DNA of 64,000 nt from Marvania coccoides (lineage: Eukaryota > Chlorophyta > Trebouxiophyceae > Chlorellales > Chlorellaceae): positions 2,232,001 through 2,296,000 of the forward strand of contig OY978097.1 in the NCBI GenBank assembly GCA_963854735.1, in the 5' to 3' direction. Under the pieces are notes generated by a model. It did not search any database. It was not told the origin of the DNA and worked only from the letters and a program-made list of their open reading frames with translations. A program made the position numbers and the translations under genes. Positions within the stretch are counted from its first letter, which is position 1. Every line of letters starts with the position of its first letter. Below, in pieces: positions 11,401-26,400 of the stretch.

Positions 11401-14400
11401 ATCATCCAGGCGGATGAGCAGGGGTCGTCTCCGTATGCGGTCCTTAGGGCCACCGCTGTGAACCAGGACGGGCGCTCCAGCAGCTTGACTGCTCCCAACG
11501 GCCCCGCCCAGCAAGATGTCATCAGAGCTGCGCTGCAAGCGTCTGGTCTTGAAGCTCAGGCACTTTCTGGCGTGGAGCTTCATGGAACAGGCACGGGTCT
11601 GGGAGATCCCATCGAAATCGGCGCTTTGGCTGCTGTATTCACCGACCGCAGCAACGCTCTCGTTTTGATGGCTGGAAAATCGCTGATGGGCCACTCAGAG
11701 CCTGCTGCTGGCGTAATGGGCATTGCACATGCGCAGATTGCAGCCACCGCTGCCGCCTCTCTTCCCATCCTTCACCTGGCGTCTGTCAATTCCTACGTTA
11801 GCCCCATTCTGCGCGGCAGCACCTGGTCCCTGCAGCGCCAGCCTGGAGCCCTGCCTCAGCGCAGCGCGACTGTGGCTGCTGCCATGGGCGTCAGCTCTTT
11901 CGCCTTCCAAGGAACCAACGCTCACGCGCTGGTGGCTGCACCGCCCACCGTCGGAATCCCGGCAGCGGCGATGCGCTCAGCGTGGCAGCGCAGCAGGCAT
12001 TGGGTGCATCCCAGCATGCACAGCATGGTCTCTATTGTCAGCACCAGCGGCTCAACCGCCTATTTTGACTCCCACTTTGGCAGCGCAAGGCTGGCTGAGT
12101 TTCACTCTTCGGTGACGCTCAATGGCAGCGCTGTGCTCTCTCTGGGCACTGCAGCGCAGCTGGCTGGAGCAGCGGCCTCCCAGATGCTGACATCCTCTTC
12201 TCAGAGCACCACCACGGTGGTGTCCAGCATGGCAACGAGCTCTGCACCTTCCACTCTCGGCCAGGTACTGCGGTGCGCTGTGGACGCCAAAGCTGGTGCC
12301 TTTGAGCTGCTCTGCTTTTCGGGAGCTGCAGGGCCCAAGTGCGGCAGCGGAAAAGTCGCGAGCCTGCGCCTCTCTGCGCGCTTAACCACTCCAGTTGCAA
12401 GTTCTTTGGCTGCCAGACCCGCCACGTCTGCCCTTCTGTCTTTGCCTGCATCCAGCGTGGCTGTTTCTACGGCAACCATGGAAGAATGTGGCTTAGATGC
12501 GCAATTTGCAGCTGCCGCGCACGAGTCAGCACTGGCCCTGGCCGGCAGTGGCTTGATCAGCGTAGCTGAAGCACTGATTCTGGGGCCCGCTGACAGCTTG
12601 CATGGCTTCCTTTCAGTGTGCTCCCAGCCTGGAAAATTCATGCTGCTTAGAGATGGTGCGGTGTGCGGCGCTGGAGAAGGCATCGCGTCTTTGGCAGCAG
12701 CTGCCATGATGGTTTCGAAAGCTGCTGCAGCGGAATCGATGTTCAGCGAAGAAATTCTCTACGAGACTACTTGGCTTGCGTCCATCCCCGACGATCTTTC
12801 ATCAAACTCTGAAAATGCACTCAGCGCGAGCTATGGCAGCCCAGAAGACGCGCTGGCAGTGCTCCAGGCAGGTCTCGCCAACGTTACCTCAATTGCTGCT
12901 GTGGTGCAGCCAGCGGTGCTTCCCATCTACACCCCCGCCAGCCAGCGCGCTGCATCTTTGCAGGGCGCAGCTCTCCATGGCATGCTGAAGGCGCTTTCTC
13001 ACGAGGTGCCTGCTGTGGCAATCGGAGTTTTCGGCTCCGATGCCATTGCAGAGCCCTGGCGCCTCTCTTTCTCGGGGACGCCTGCCGCAGCTGATATCCA
13101 CGGCTTAATGTCTGCTGCGAAATCCATTTTCTTGCCCCGCATGCTTCCTGCCTTGGCTGCCAAATCCCGCGCTGAAGCCTTCAGCGTTGCTGGGACCCAG
13201 GCCATCACCGGCGGCTCTGGAGTGCTGGCTGGCCACGTCGCGTGGTGGCTGCTTAACAGCGGCGCTGCATACGTGAGGTTGGGCAGTCGCAGCGGCACTG
13301 CGCGCTTTGACTGCCGCCTCCACAGCGCCAACTTCCCTGAAGCTGTCGTGGTCGCTGTCAAGTCGGATGCATCGTTCGCAGCTGATATGGAAGAGATCAT
13401 GGTCCGCGAAGCTGCTGGTGTTTACCATGCAGGCGGTGTGCTGGCAGATATGACCATTGCCAACCAGACCCTCGCTGGTCTTCGAAAGGTAATTAAAATA
13501 TATGTTTACATGTGGAAAATGCATTAAATAATGCGTTTTTCATTAAATTAATTTTTTTAACAATTCACTTTAATTTTCTTCCAGGTTGTGGCCCCCAAAG
13601 CTGATGCTGCCGCAGCAGCGGTCCGCCTTGCACCCCTGCAGCCCCTCCAGCACCAGCTGTTCTTCTCTTCGGTGGCGGCCATGATGGGATCCCCCGGTCA
13701 GACCAACTACGCCGCATCCAACTCTGCGCTGGATGCAATGGCAAAGCAGGCGCAGCAGGCAGGTGGCATTGGCTTGAGCGTTCAGTGGGGAGCGTGGGCT
13801 AGCGCTGGAATGGCCTCTCAGGATCGCTCCACGGCCACCCGACTGCAGCGGCTGGGACTCGGCATGATTAAGGTTGGCCCTGGGCTGCGCGCTCTGGCGG
13901 CCGCAATGAGCAGCAGCAGCAGCGCTGTGCTCGGCGCTGTGCCTTTCCTCTGGCCCCAGTTCATTCAAGCCGCCAAAGAGCCTCTATCTCCGCTTTTTGC
14001 GGAGTTTGATGCATTTGATGCATTAAAGGACGCGCCCAAGTCGCTTGCAGCGGGAGCTCCTGCCCAACCGGCCGCGGTTGACGTTTCAGCAATTGAAAGC
14101 AGGGTGCAAGACGCAGTGGCCACCATCCTGGGCACCTCAGTCTCGGCTTTAGAACCGCTCATGGCCGCTGGGCTAGACTCCCTGGGCGCGGTGGAGCTGC
14201 GCAACAGCCTTGAGTCTTCAATGGGCGTGCAGCTGCCCAGCACTCTGGTGTTCGATTTCCCCACCATTGGCGCCATTGCCGGCTTCATGTCCACCAAAAT
14301 ACAGTCCTCTGCAGCTGGAGCTGCCACCCAGGTGGTCCCAGCCTTTCCAGCGATGGCTGGACCCTTTGGCGGCGCAATCACCGCCGCTGGCTCATCTCTT

Positions 14401-17400
14401 GCTGCGCAGCAAGGACCGGCGGTAGTGGCGTTCATCTCCTGGCATAGCCCCAAGAACTCGTTCTCTTTCTCCGGTGAGATTGACGCTGTGGGGCTTGTTC
14501 CTTTCCAGCGGTGGGACCTGGAGCGAGACCCGCTTGCCGCCAGATTCGGGGCCTACTTTGCAGACGTGGCGGCCTTTGACGCGGCAGCGTTCAGCGTTCC
14601 GGCCACCGAAGCAGCCATCATGGACCCTCAACAGCGCCTCGTGCTGGAGTGTATTGGAGAAGCGGTGCTCGGCTTTGCACCCACCGCTATTCCTATGGCA
14701 TCCCGCGGAGTCTACGTTGGCCTCGCCAGCTCCGATTACGGAGCGCTGGTGCACCACCACGCCGACAAGGGCGCCTTCCACGCCACCTCCAACGCCGTTT
14801 CTGTGGCTTGCGGCCGCATTTCCTACACCTTTGGTATGCGGGGACCCTGCCTCAGCGTCGACACCGCGTGCTCTGCCTCGCTGGTGGCCACCCACCTGGC
14901 AGCGCGTGGTCTTGCTGAAGGTGCAGCGGCGCTGTCTTACGCTGCAGGCGTGCACCTGCAGTGCACTTCAACTTCAACGTCGTACGTTTGGGCAGCTGGC
15001 ATGCTGTCTCCCTACGGCCGATGCAGGGCGCTGGACGCCTCTGCTGACGGCTACGTGCGTGGAGAGCTGTGTGGCGCCGTCGCGCTGACCTCCTCGGAGG
15101 CTTACGCGTCGCTACAGAGCTCTGGTTCCACCCCGTTGGCGATTCTTGGCAGCGCTGTCAACCAGGACGGCCGCTCCAGCAGCTTGACCGCCCCCAACGG
15201 CCCCGCGCAGCAGGAGGTCATTCGCGCCGCGCTACAAGGCGGCGGCATTGCTCCCGCTGCTGTGGCAGCTTTGTCGATGCACGGCACCGGCACCGCTCTT
15301 GGCGACCCCATTGAGGTGGGCGCAGCGATGGCTGTGTTCTCCACAGGGCGCCGAGGAGGCTCTCCTCTGACCCTGGAAGCGAGCAAATCCTGGGTGGGCC
15401 ATGCTGAGCCGGGAGCAGGCATCGCAGGCTTGCTGTTTGCTGGCCACGTGGCTTCATCCGCTGCTGCGCTGCCTCTGATGCACCTGAGGACTCCCAACAT
15501 GTACGCTGTTTCTACCCTGGAGGAGCATGCCAAGGCCGGAGGCTTTGCGCTGCTTCCAAAGCAGTTTGGGCCCATGGGAAGCCTCGGAGCAGAGAGCGCT
15601 GTCGGCGTCAGCGCCTTTGCCTTCCAGGGCACCAACGCCCATGCAAGTCTGCGCAGACACGCGATCCCTGCCGGAGAAGACGCTGCGGCGCCGGTTCCAT
15701 GGCGGCATAGGCGGCACTACGTTCTGCCGGAGGCTCATCTGCTGCTGCGAACTGCCTCCGTCCGTGCCGGCAAACAAATCACTTTGCAGGCTGATCTGGC
15801 GGCGTCCCAGCTGGCCTTCCTCTGGGAACACAAGGTCATGGACAAATCTATCTTCCCTGGCGAGTTGCTTTCAATAGATATTCATAATTGTTTTCAAGAA
15901 ATCCCTCCGCCAAAAATATTTTTTTCTTTTTCTTCTAATTCATATATTTAAAATATATTGTTGCAGGCGCGGGCTACTTTGAGGCGTGCATGCGAGCTTT
16001 ATGCCAGCTCCTCCCTGATTTCAGTGGCACCCACGAGGCTGCGTTGATCTCCACCACAATCTCAGCGCCGCTCGCGCTGCCGGCAATGCAACCCGGCGCA
16101 GGATTCGTTGCGCTGGAAACAAGCGTGGATCTACACACGGGAGCTCTGGCAGTACGCTCTGTGAACGCCGCTGAGGCAGTGTCACACCACGTTTCCGCCT
16201 ACGCTGCCTACGCTTTAAAAGCAGGCAAGGCCGCTTCTACTGCTGCGGTTAATACCTCTGTCGCAAGTCTTCTTGCGACCAAAGCCACCCGCAGCAGCGG
16301 TGCAGCGGCTGTGGCTACGGTGCAGTGCGAGACTGGCAGGAGTGGGCTGTGGATGGATCCCGCTCCCTTCGATTGCTTCTTACAGCTCGGCCAAGTCTTC
16401 TTAGACAGCGCCACCAAAGAAGTGTTTGTGCCAGCGGTGCTGGGTGCTCTGCGCTGCTCTTCTGCTGCGTCTGCGCTGGTGGAATGCCCTGCAGCCTGGG
16501 CGGCAGCCCTGCCGCTGCCTTCAACGAGAGGCGCATCAATCAGCGACTTCCACTTGATGCCTGCTGGTGGAAGCGCAGAAGCGCTGTGCAGCCTGTCTTC
16601 TCTGGAGGCGAAGAGCATGGGCAAGGCTGCTGGAGCTGGAGAGAAGGCTGCTGCTGAGCAGGCCACCAAGCCGGTGACTTGCATGTACCAGCTCACCTGG
16701 CGCGCCTCTGAAATTGATTCGCAAGAGCCAATGTCTGGAGAAAAAATCTGGAGCCTGGCGTCTGGTGCTGAGGTGCAGCCTTCTGCAGCGGCAGCCTCTG
16801 CCATTGCAGCAGCGCAGCGCCTCCTTGCCTCTGGCGCCAGCAAAGAAGCCATCCACCTTCAAACCGTGGGCTACCCAGGCGCCATTCCCGAGCTCGGCGC
16901 GGTATCTCGCGGCAGCGGGTGGTCGACTGCCACTGCCACTGCCATTGGTGGCTTGATTCGCACGCTCAACCAAGAAGCGCCTCAGCTCGCTTGGAGCGCA
17001 GCTGCCAGCGACGCCAAGGCCTACAATGCAGCAAATTTTCCACGCGCTCAACTGTTGAAGCTCAGTGCAGCTTCACTTTCTGATTCGTTCGGCTCTGCAG
17101 CGTCTGGCAGGACACGCTTTGCGCCGGCTCTGCTTCCCAGTCCTGCCCAAGACGCAATGCCGCCCTTCCACCTCATGCCGCTCCCCCGCGGCAGCTTGAA
17201 CACCTTAACACCGCTGCCTGTGAATGTGGACGCAGCTGTCGGGCAAGATAAAGTTGTGTTGGCGGTCAAGGCAGTGGGCATCAACTTCCGCGATGTGCTT
17301 AATGTGCTGGGAATGTACCCTGGCGACCCGGGTGCTCCAGGAGGCGACTGCGCTGGCGTGATTGTGGCTGGGCATCTTCTCCATGAAGGAAGTGCCATCG

Positions 17401-20400
17401 CTGGCCCTGGCGATGCCGTTTTTGGCCTCGTGTTCGGAAGCTTGGGCAGCCACGTCATCGCCTCCAACAAAACTCTAGTCCCAGTCCCCGCTGGCCTGAC
17501 CTTTGAGGAGGCTTCCACCGTGCCTACTGTGTTTGTTACGGTGGAAACTGCGCTCAACAGGCTGGCAGCGGTGCAGCCTGGACAGCGTGTGTTGGTGCAC
17601 GCCGCTGCTGGAGGCGTGGGCCTCGCAGCTCAGCAGGTGTTGCAAGCCGCTACAGCTGAACCGCTGGTCACAGCAGGCAGCCCCTTCAAGCGCTCCATGC
17701 TGCGCACGCTGGGCACATCTCACGCTGTCAGCTCCCGCACCACCATGTTCACTGAAGAGCTCATGGTGGCGGGCGGCGCAGCGGACGTGGCGCTCAACAC
17801 GCTGACCTCCAGCGGCATGGTGAGCGCCTCGCTGGCGCTGCTTGGCACCGGCGGTAAGTTCGTCGAAATTTCAAAACGCGACATTTGGAGCCCGGCGAGG
17901 GTGGCGCAAGAGCGACCCGACGTCCTCTACAACCTGCTTGCGGTGGATTTCATGTCTGAAGATGCGCTTAACGCTGCCCTCACCCGCGTTTCGGGCGGAC
18001 TGGCGACGGGCAAGCTGCGCCCGCTGCCGATGGCTGCCCACGACATGGCAGCCACCCCAGCTGCGCTGCGCCAAATGTCACAGGCTCGCCACGTGGGCAA
18101 GGTCGTGGTACGACCGCGCCCTGCCCTGACGCAGGAAGAATGCAGCAGAAGCATTCTCGTCACCGGCGGCACAGGTGAGAGAAAAAAGCATGATTAATTT
18201 GATTGAAATCCATTTTTATTGCTTAAAAAATTCAACAACAAATGTATTTCAGGCGCTCTGGGGACGCTGATGACCAAGTGGCTGGCCCATCAAAAGGCCC
18301 GTCACTTGGTGCTGGTTGGCCGCACAGGGCAGCTCTCCGAGAGCTCTGGCAGCGGCATACCTGCTGTTTTGGCTGCCTCTCACGGCGCTGCTGTTACCAT
18401 CTCCAAGTGCGACGCTTCCCTTCAAGCCGATGTTCCCGGCGCTCACAACGCGGCCACCAACCCTCAGCTGGCTGGATTCTTCCACGCTGGAGGCGTGTTG
18501 GCCGACGCTTCAGTTGTCAATCAAACCCTCTCCGGCACCTTCTCTGTCTTCGCTCCTAAAGCTTCTGCATTGAGCAAGCTGGAAAGCGTAGAGGCACTGC
18601 ATCCTGTTGCTACCACCGTGCTGTTCTCCTCAATGGCCGCGCTGCTGGGATCCGTTGGCCAACTGAACTACAGTATGGCCAACTCCTGGCTTGACGCTGT
18701 GGCGGCGCTGAAGCAGAGGTCTGGGCGCCCTGCTGTTGCAACGCAGTTTGGGGCTTGGAAGGGCGGGGGCATGGCGGCATCAAGTTCCACCAAGATGGAG
18801 GCCATGGGCATAGGGGCGCTGACCCCTGCCACTGGGCTGGCTTCCCTCACTGGCATGCTGCGCCACGCTGGAACGCAGACGCTGCCACCTCAGATGGCCA
18901 TATCCCCCATTGACTGGCCAAAATTCATGAAGAACGTGGATACCGACGTAGAAACCTACTTTGGGGCGTTCAGCCACCTCAAGAAGGCCGCCGAAAGCGT
19001 TGCTGCCACTGCCAGCGGAAGAGCGGCAAGGCCCAAAGCCCTTGCCGGGCCCCAAGACGCGCGTGAGAGGGCGGAGTATTTGCGCCAGGAGGTGCAGTCT
19101 GCGGCTGCAGCCATCGTGGGCGGCAGCGTTTCTGCTGACGAGCCTCTCATGGCTTCTGGTCTCGACTCGCTGGGAGCTGTGGAGCTGAAGAACTCGCTGC
19201 AAGGACGCCTGGGGCTGGAGCTTCCTTCTACCCTGGTCTTTGACTACCCCACCATCACCGCCATCTCCGGCTTCGTGGCCACTTTAATGGTGCCAGTGGA
19301 AGAAGAAGAAAGCACGGCAGATGGCCGCGCTGATGCAGCTCTCGCGCCTGGAGTTATGGATGTTGGCGGCCTTTCCCAAGTTGGAGTGCGGATGGATACC
19401 ACCCTGCTGGTGGCAGCTGTCTGCTCGCGCACCCCTCAAGAAGCACTGCAGCGGGGCGTCAGCACCGATGTTATTGGCACAATCCCCGCTTCTCGCTGGG
19501 ACGCAGAAATTCAGCTGACCCAGGATCTGCCCGCGCGCTTTGGCGGGTACATCTCTGACTCGTTCTCTTTCGATGCTGCTGCCTTCAGCACTTCCGCTGC
19601 TGAGGTCATTCTCATGGACCCGCAGCAGCGCCTGCTGCTGGAGCTCACCCAGGAGGCTCTGGCCATGGCTGGAATGGCCGCAGATCGGCCTGCGTCAGGT
19701 AAATATATATATCAATAAATGATAAATTATGTCTGTTTTTTTAATTTTTATTTCCAGGGCAAGCGCAAAAAAACTTATTCTTTTTTCTATTTTTTTCCTC
19801 TGTCGCAGCCAACGACCACTTTGGTGTGTTTGTGGGTATTTCCACCCCCGACTACGCCGACATGGCCAAGCGCCACAGCGCCATTTCGCCCTACTCTGCC
19901 ACCGGCAGCGCACTCAGCGTGGCTGCAGGCAGAATCTCCTACCTCTACGGCATGAAGGGTCCTTCAGTCAGCGTGGACACCGCTTGCTCTTCTTCTTTGG
20001 TTGGAGCGCACATGGCTCGCCTGAGCGCGACCCACTCCAGCGTAGCGCTAGCAGCCGGCGTGAAGCTCATTCTCACTCCCGAGACCTCGGCCATGTTCAA
20101 CCGAGCTGGAATGATGACCGCTGATGGCCGCTGCAAGACCCTGGACGTCACCTCCGATGGCTACACCCGGGGAGAAGCTGTGGTCGCCATCCTGCTACTG
20201 CCGCCCAGTGCCGCTGGCACGACAATAGTCGCAGGCGCAGCTTGCGCAATCTTGGGCAGCGCTGTCAACCAAGACGGGCGATCCAGCACCCTCACCGCCC
20301 CCAATGGTCCGGCGCAGCAGGGCGTCATTCGCGAGGCCCTGGCTTCCGCAGCCCGCTCAGCTGGAGACGTCCAGGGCGTGCAGATGCACGGTACCGGCAC

Positions 20401-23400
20401 CCCGCTGGGAGACCCCATCGAGGTGGGCGCGCTGACCGCGGTGCTCTCTGGAACCGGGCGCAGCGTGGTGTTGGCTGCTGGCAAGACCAGCGTTGGGCAC
20501 ACCGAGCCTTCGGCTGGCGTTGTCGGCATCGCTCACGCTGTGCTGGGGCTGGGATCGGACGCAATTCACCGAATTCATCACCTCCGCAGGCTCAACCCCT
20601 ACCTGGACGGCACTCTCTCCGGCTCCAACGCCCAGCTGTTTGCCATGCCGAAGCAAGACGCTGGCTTCTCGCTGGCGCGTGCTGGCAGCGTGACCGGAGT
20701 CAGTTCTTTCGCTTTCCAGGGCACCAATGCACACATATTGGTCACCAAATCTGCTGCCTTTGAGGCAGCCATCAGCGGAAGCGGGTTGTCAGATGCTGCT
20801 ATGCCGGTGTGGGCGAGGGCTCACACCAGCGTGCTGCCACTCGGCCACCCTCAGGTGCATGCTGCAGTGGTAAATAAAGGAGACGTGGTGGTGGAAATGC
20901 GGCTGGGCCACCCCATTCACGCTTTCTTCCAAGATCACCGCGTCTCGGGAAAGGCAATTTTCCCAGGAGCTGGCTACCTCGAAATGGCAGCTGCAGCGGT
21001 GTCCACCTTGGGACACGGCGGCGCCAAGCACGCGGTCCTGGCTGGCGTGGCCATCGCCTCCCCTCTGCTGCTGCGACCTGCACCAGAGCTCGTGAATGCT
21101 GTGCTCAGGGCTGAAATTGGAACGGCCACTGGAGCTCTCCGCCTCACCACCAAGTCTACCACCCATATGACCGGAGCGTTCCAGCGGCTGGCCTCTTCGA
21201 TGGCCTTCAACGCCGCTGACTGGCTCAGCGTTGTGAGCGAGCGCCTCAGCACCCACTGCTCCGAGCCTATTGCCACTGCCTACATATATAAGGAACTGGA
21301 GGCAGCTGGCCTGCAGTACGGTCCAGCTTTCAGGCGGCTGCGTGGCGTAAAGTGCGGCACAAACTGCGCCCTGGGCAGCGTGCAGCAGGCTTCTCAGCAC
21401 GCTGACAGCGGATTCGTTTTCAACCCCGCAGCGTTGGATGGTTGCCTGCAGCTGGGCGGCATGGTGCTACAGGATAAGAAATCTTCTTCTGGTAGCAACC
21501 AGACCATGATCCCCGCTTCCCTGGAAGCGCTGCTGATTGGCAGCACCCCGCTGGGTCGCGCTGTAGCCACCGCTGTTGCTTGGTGCGCCCCCAACACGGT
21601 GGACAGCGATGCTGCCATCACGCGCAACCACATCGTGTCTTCTGACAGCGCGATGGTTTGCGCCCTCGAGGGATTGACCTCAAAATCTACCGCTGGGGGT
21701 GCCGGCAATTCAAGAGCGGCAGCCGCCGCCAAAGCCCGCGAGAGCATTAAGCCAGCCGATGATATGATGTATGACATTGTATGGGCTGCATCCAACTGCG
21801 CAACAAACAGCAGCGTTGAGGCTTCGGAAGGATTTGGGCAGCAGGTCTGGGTTTCTAGCCAAGGCCTCGCCTTCTCCTCTGCAGCTGCTGCGGTGGCGAT
21901 GCTGCAATCTGTGCTGATCGCTAGTGGCTCTAGGATGCACTTTGGCACGCCGGATGGCAGCGCTTTAAGTGACATTCCTACTGGCGCCAACGCTCAAGCC
22001 AGCACGGCGGGACAGCTGTGGGGCATGCTGCGCACGCTGGGGCAGGAGAGGCCCGACGTAGTGCTTAGCGGCACGCACGGCAACGCTTTTGATGCAAACG
22101 CCAGCGCTGCATCCACGCTGCGGCTCGTTTCTGAGCAACCCGCCGTGCCTTGGGACGGATATGGAGTTGCGATGTACTCTCAAACCGCCTGGCTGCCTCT
22201 GATGCAACGCACCGCAGCTCACAGCGCGCCGCTGCCATTCCAGCTGCTGCCCATGCCTCGCGGCAGCCTCAACAGCCTCACCCCGCAGCTGGTGGACACT
22301 TCTCAGCTGGCCCGCGGACGAGTGGTTCTGGAGGTAAAAGCGGTGGGCGTCAACTTTCGTGACGTGCTGAATGTGTTGGGAATGTACCCAGGTGATCCGG
22401 GCAGCCCCGGCGGCGACTGTGCTGGCGTTGTCGTTCAAGCACTGCCAGGCAGCTCATTGGCGGTGGGGCAGCGCGTGTTTGGTCTCGCTGCAGGCAGCCT
22501 GGGCAGCCACGTGCTGGCATCCAGCCAGACAGTGGTGCCCATGCCTGATTCTCTCAGTTTCGAGGTAGCTTCCTCCATGCCCACCGTCTTTGTCACCGTT
22601 GATGCTGCTCTGCACCGCGCAACAGGAATGCGGCCTGGAGAGCGCGTGCTGGTGCATGCTGCGGCGGGAGGAGTGGGTTTGGCGGCGGTTCAAACCATCC
22701 AAGCTGCTGGAGCTGAGGTTCTGGCCACCGCAGGCAGCGTTCACAAACGCGCCATGCTGCGCTCGATCGGGGTCGAAAAAATTTCCACCTCAAGAACCCT
22801 GGAGTTTGCGGAGACGCTGGAGCTCATGGGAGGGCATCACATAGTGCTCAACACCCTGACTTCGCCAGGATTCCCAGCAGCATCGCTGGCGGGCCTGCGC
22901 CTTGGCGGACGATTTGTTGAAATCTCAAAGCGCGACATCTGGAGCCCAGCGCGCGTGGTGCAGGAGCGACCCGACGTGTTATACTCTCTGGTTGCCGTGG
23001 ACTTTATGTCTGAAGCCGCCCTCAACGCCGCTCTCACCCGAGTTGCAACAGGTGCTGCCTCAGGGGCGCTCAAACCGCTGTCGCTGGTGGGTCACAGCAT
23101 GAATGCCGTTGGGGCTGCGCTGCGACAGATGTCTCAAGCGCGCCACGTCGGCAAAATCGTTGTTCAAGCTGGGTCAGAGCGTCGCTCGCCTGGCACAGTT
23201 TTGGTGACCGGAGGCCTGGGCACCCTGGGCCAAATGTTGTCCGCTTGGCTGCAGCAGCGCGGTGCATCCAGCATCCAGCTCATCGGCCGCAGCGGCGTGA
23301 TGTCTTCTTCCCACGACTTCAATGACTCAAACGCTGCCATTACAATCTCCAAAACTGATCTCGGCGCAACAGAAGACCTCGCCACCATCATCCCCGAGGG

Positions 23401-26400
23401 CGGAAACTCCCAGACGCGCACAATAGAGGCTGTGCTGCACGCGAGTGGCGTTCTTGCGGACGCCACAGTCGCTAACCAGACCTTAAGCGGAGTGCGCTCG
23501 GTGTACGCTCCCAAGCTGCTGCCCCAGCAGTCCTGGCGCGCTCTGGCCCAGCTGCAGCCTTCCATCACCAAGGTGCTGTTTTCTTCCGTTGCGGCGCTGC
23601 TTGGTGCCCCTGGACAGCTGAATTACAGCGGCGCAAACGCAGCGCTGGATGCCTTTTCCCGAGCGTGCCGCTCCCAGGGCTCCACCACCATCAGCATCCA
23701 GTGGGGGGCATGGGCAGGTGGCGGCATGGCTTCTAAAGAAACAGCGGCCAGGGTGGAGCGCATGGGAATGGGCATGGTCACCCCTGACACTGGCCTAGCC
23801 GCACTTGACGGCCTGCTTGTCGCGTCCTTGCCACCGCCGGTGGTGGCCGCAGCGCCGTTTAAATGGCCGCGCTTCATGCAGCGCCTACAAGCGCCTACAC
23901 AGCTGTTTGAGAAATTTGTTGTGGCGCAGCAGGAGGCTCAAGGTTCTGCCTCAACGGCGGCAGCGGCAGCTCCCACCACTTCAGCTGCCAGCACTGTTGC
24001 AGTCAATGCAAAGGCCATTGCGGCGCAGGTTGCGGCGTCAGTATCCTCTGTGCTGGGTGGCTCCGTGTCTTCCACTGCCTCTCTCATGGAGTCTGGCCTG
24101 GATTCGCTGGGTGCGGTGGAGCTTCGCAATTTACTGAGCAAGCAGTTTGGCGTGGAGCTGCCTGCCACGCTCACCTTCGACTACCCCACGGCGGCAGCTA
24201 TCAGCGACTTCCTGGTGGAAACCATCGCCCCTGCGGCTGCCAGTGCTGAGCCTGAGATTGGCGCAATGGCGCCGATTGCCGATGGCGGCATTGTGGTTCA
24301 AAAGGGCGAAGGCCCACTGCTGGCCATCACTGGAGCCTCTGCAAGGTAAATACACATGTTACACGATTTTACATTATTTTTATTTCCATATTAAGCTCGT
24401 TTTGAACCAAGTTTTAAAATGTTTTTCTGCAGGTACGCTGGCGGCATCGATGGCTTGGACTCGTTATTCTCCGCACTTTCTTCCAACGTGGAGCTGTGCG
24501 CCCCCAACCCGCTTTCTCGTTGGGACCCTGAAGACCTCTACCACCCCTCTGGCGGCGTTGGCAAGGTGTCTGCTCGCACCGGAACCTACGTGCACTCAAC
24601 ATTTGCCTTCGACCAAGAAGCATTTGGTCTGTCAGCCAGCGAAGCAGCTCTCATGGACCCGCAGCAGCGCGTGCTGCTGGAGGAGACCGTTACTGCTTTC
24701 CAGCAGGCTGGCCACTCCATGGCTGCGCTGTCTGGCACCGCCACCGGCGTCTACGTGGGCTGCATCTGGCTGGAGTACGACCAGGTGCTGAACCAGGCAG
24801 GCATCCCTGCAGGTGCCTTCACTGTCACAGGTAAATACATAGTTTCTCTTCTATTCTATTATGCATGAAATCCTCTCAAAATTAACTATTCATATTTCTC
24901 CTTCCAAATACTAGGGAACGGCCTGGCCTTCATGTCTGGGCGCGTGTCCTACACATTTGGTTTTGTTGGCCCCTGCGTGCCCACCAACACCGCCTGCTCT
25001 TCCTCCCTGGTGGCATATCACATGGCGGTGCGAGGAGTCAACGACGGCGACTGCGCACTCGCCACAGCGTCAGGAGTCAACGCACTGCTGGTACCCGCCG
25101 CAGCTTCTTCTGCGATGACCCAGGTGCACGCACTGTCCCCCGACGGCCGCTGCAAGGCCTTTGGCGCTGAGGCCGACGGCTACGGACGAGGCGAAGGCTT
25201 CACTGCCACGGTGATCGAAACGCTGGGCAGCATGGCTGAAATGAAACCCCTGGCGCTGGTGGCTGGGTCTGCGGTCAACCAGGACGGCCGCAGCAGCAGC
25301 CTGACAGCGCCACACGGCCCTTCTCAGCAGGCTTTGATTGAGACGGCTATGAGGGAGGCTGGAATTTCTGTGCTTGGCTACGTTGCTTCTCACGGTACTG
25401 GAACCCCTCTGGGAGACCCCATCGAAACTGGAGCGCTGCGCAAGGTGGTGGCTCCCCTTCGGGGTGATGTCGCCGGCGCAAGCTTCACTGTCGGCGCCAT
25501 CAAGACCATCACCGGGCACCTGGAGGGCACTGCTGGCCTGGCTGGCCTCATGCTGTGCCAGGTTCAGCTCGCCAGGCAGTTCGCCCACGGCCTGCGTTAC
25601 CGGTAAGAAATCAGAAATTAATTATCTTTTCTATCATACCTAACGCAATTATTTATGTATTTAAAAAATCGATAAATTATTGTATGGTGCCAATTGAAGG
25701 AATATGAATCCTTACGTGGCCAACTCGTTCTCCAACTGGGGTATGACTCACCGCCTGCCTATGGAGTCATCGCCCTGCATCACCTCCCACTCAGGCACCA
25801 GTTCCTTCGGCATGAGCGGGGTAAATGCCCACGCCATCATCGCCGCTCCAGAGCTGGCGCCCCCCCAGACCTTCGAAGCTGCTGCGCAGCCCTGGAAGCG
25901 CAGCATGCGATGCTTCGTCGAGACCCTCACTGCCATTCACCCGCTGCTGCACACGGTGTCGCCAGGGGCTGGCAGGAAAATTGTCGAGTTCAGGCTGCGG
26001 CTGGACCGCCCTTGCCTCGGTTTCTTGTGGGATCACCAGGTCAATGGCGCTGCCATCATGCCTGGCGCTGCCTACCTCGAAACAGCGGCAGCGGTGGTCC
26101 AAACTCTGACCAAGGTGCCGCATCCAGCGATCGCGCTTGTGGACGCCGCAATTTTGGCGCCGTTGATGCTGCCGGCTGCTCCCCAAGCAGCGCAGCATTT
26201 GGTCAGCGTTGAAGTTGTGCCCACCTCAGGGGCGCTCAGCATCAGCTCAGGCTCCACTTCCCACCTGAAGGGCACCTTTGCCAGAGCTGCCGAAATCCTG
26301 GATGCAACTACCACGCCACCTGGAGCTTCAGCACCATCGTTGGAGATTTCTCGAGCAGCTTGTCATCAGCCTCAAGCGACCAGCGTTGTTTACGACGGCA

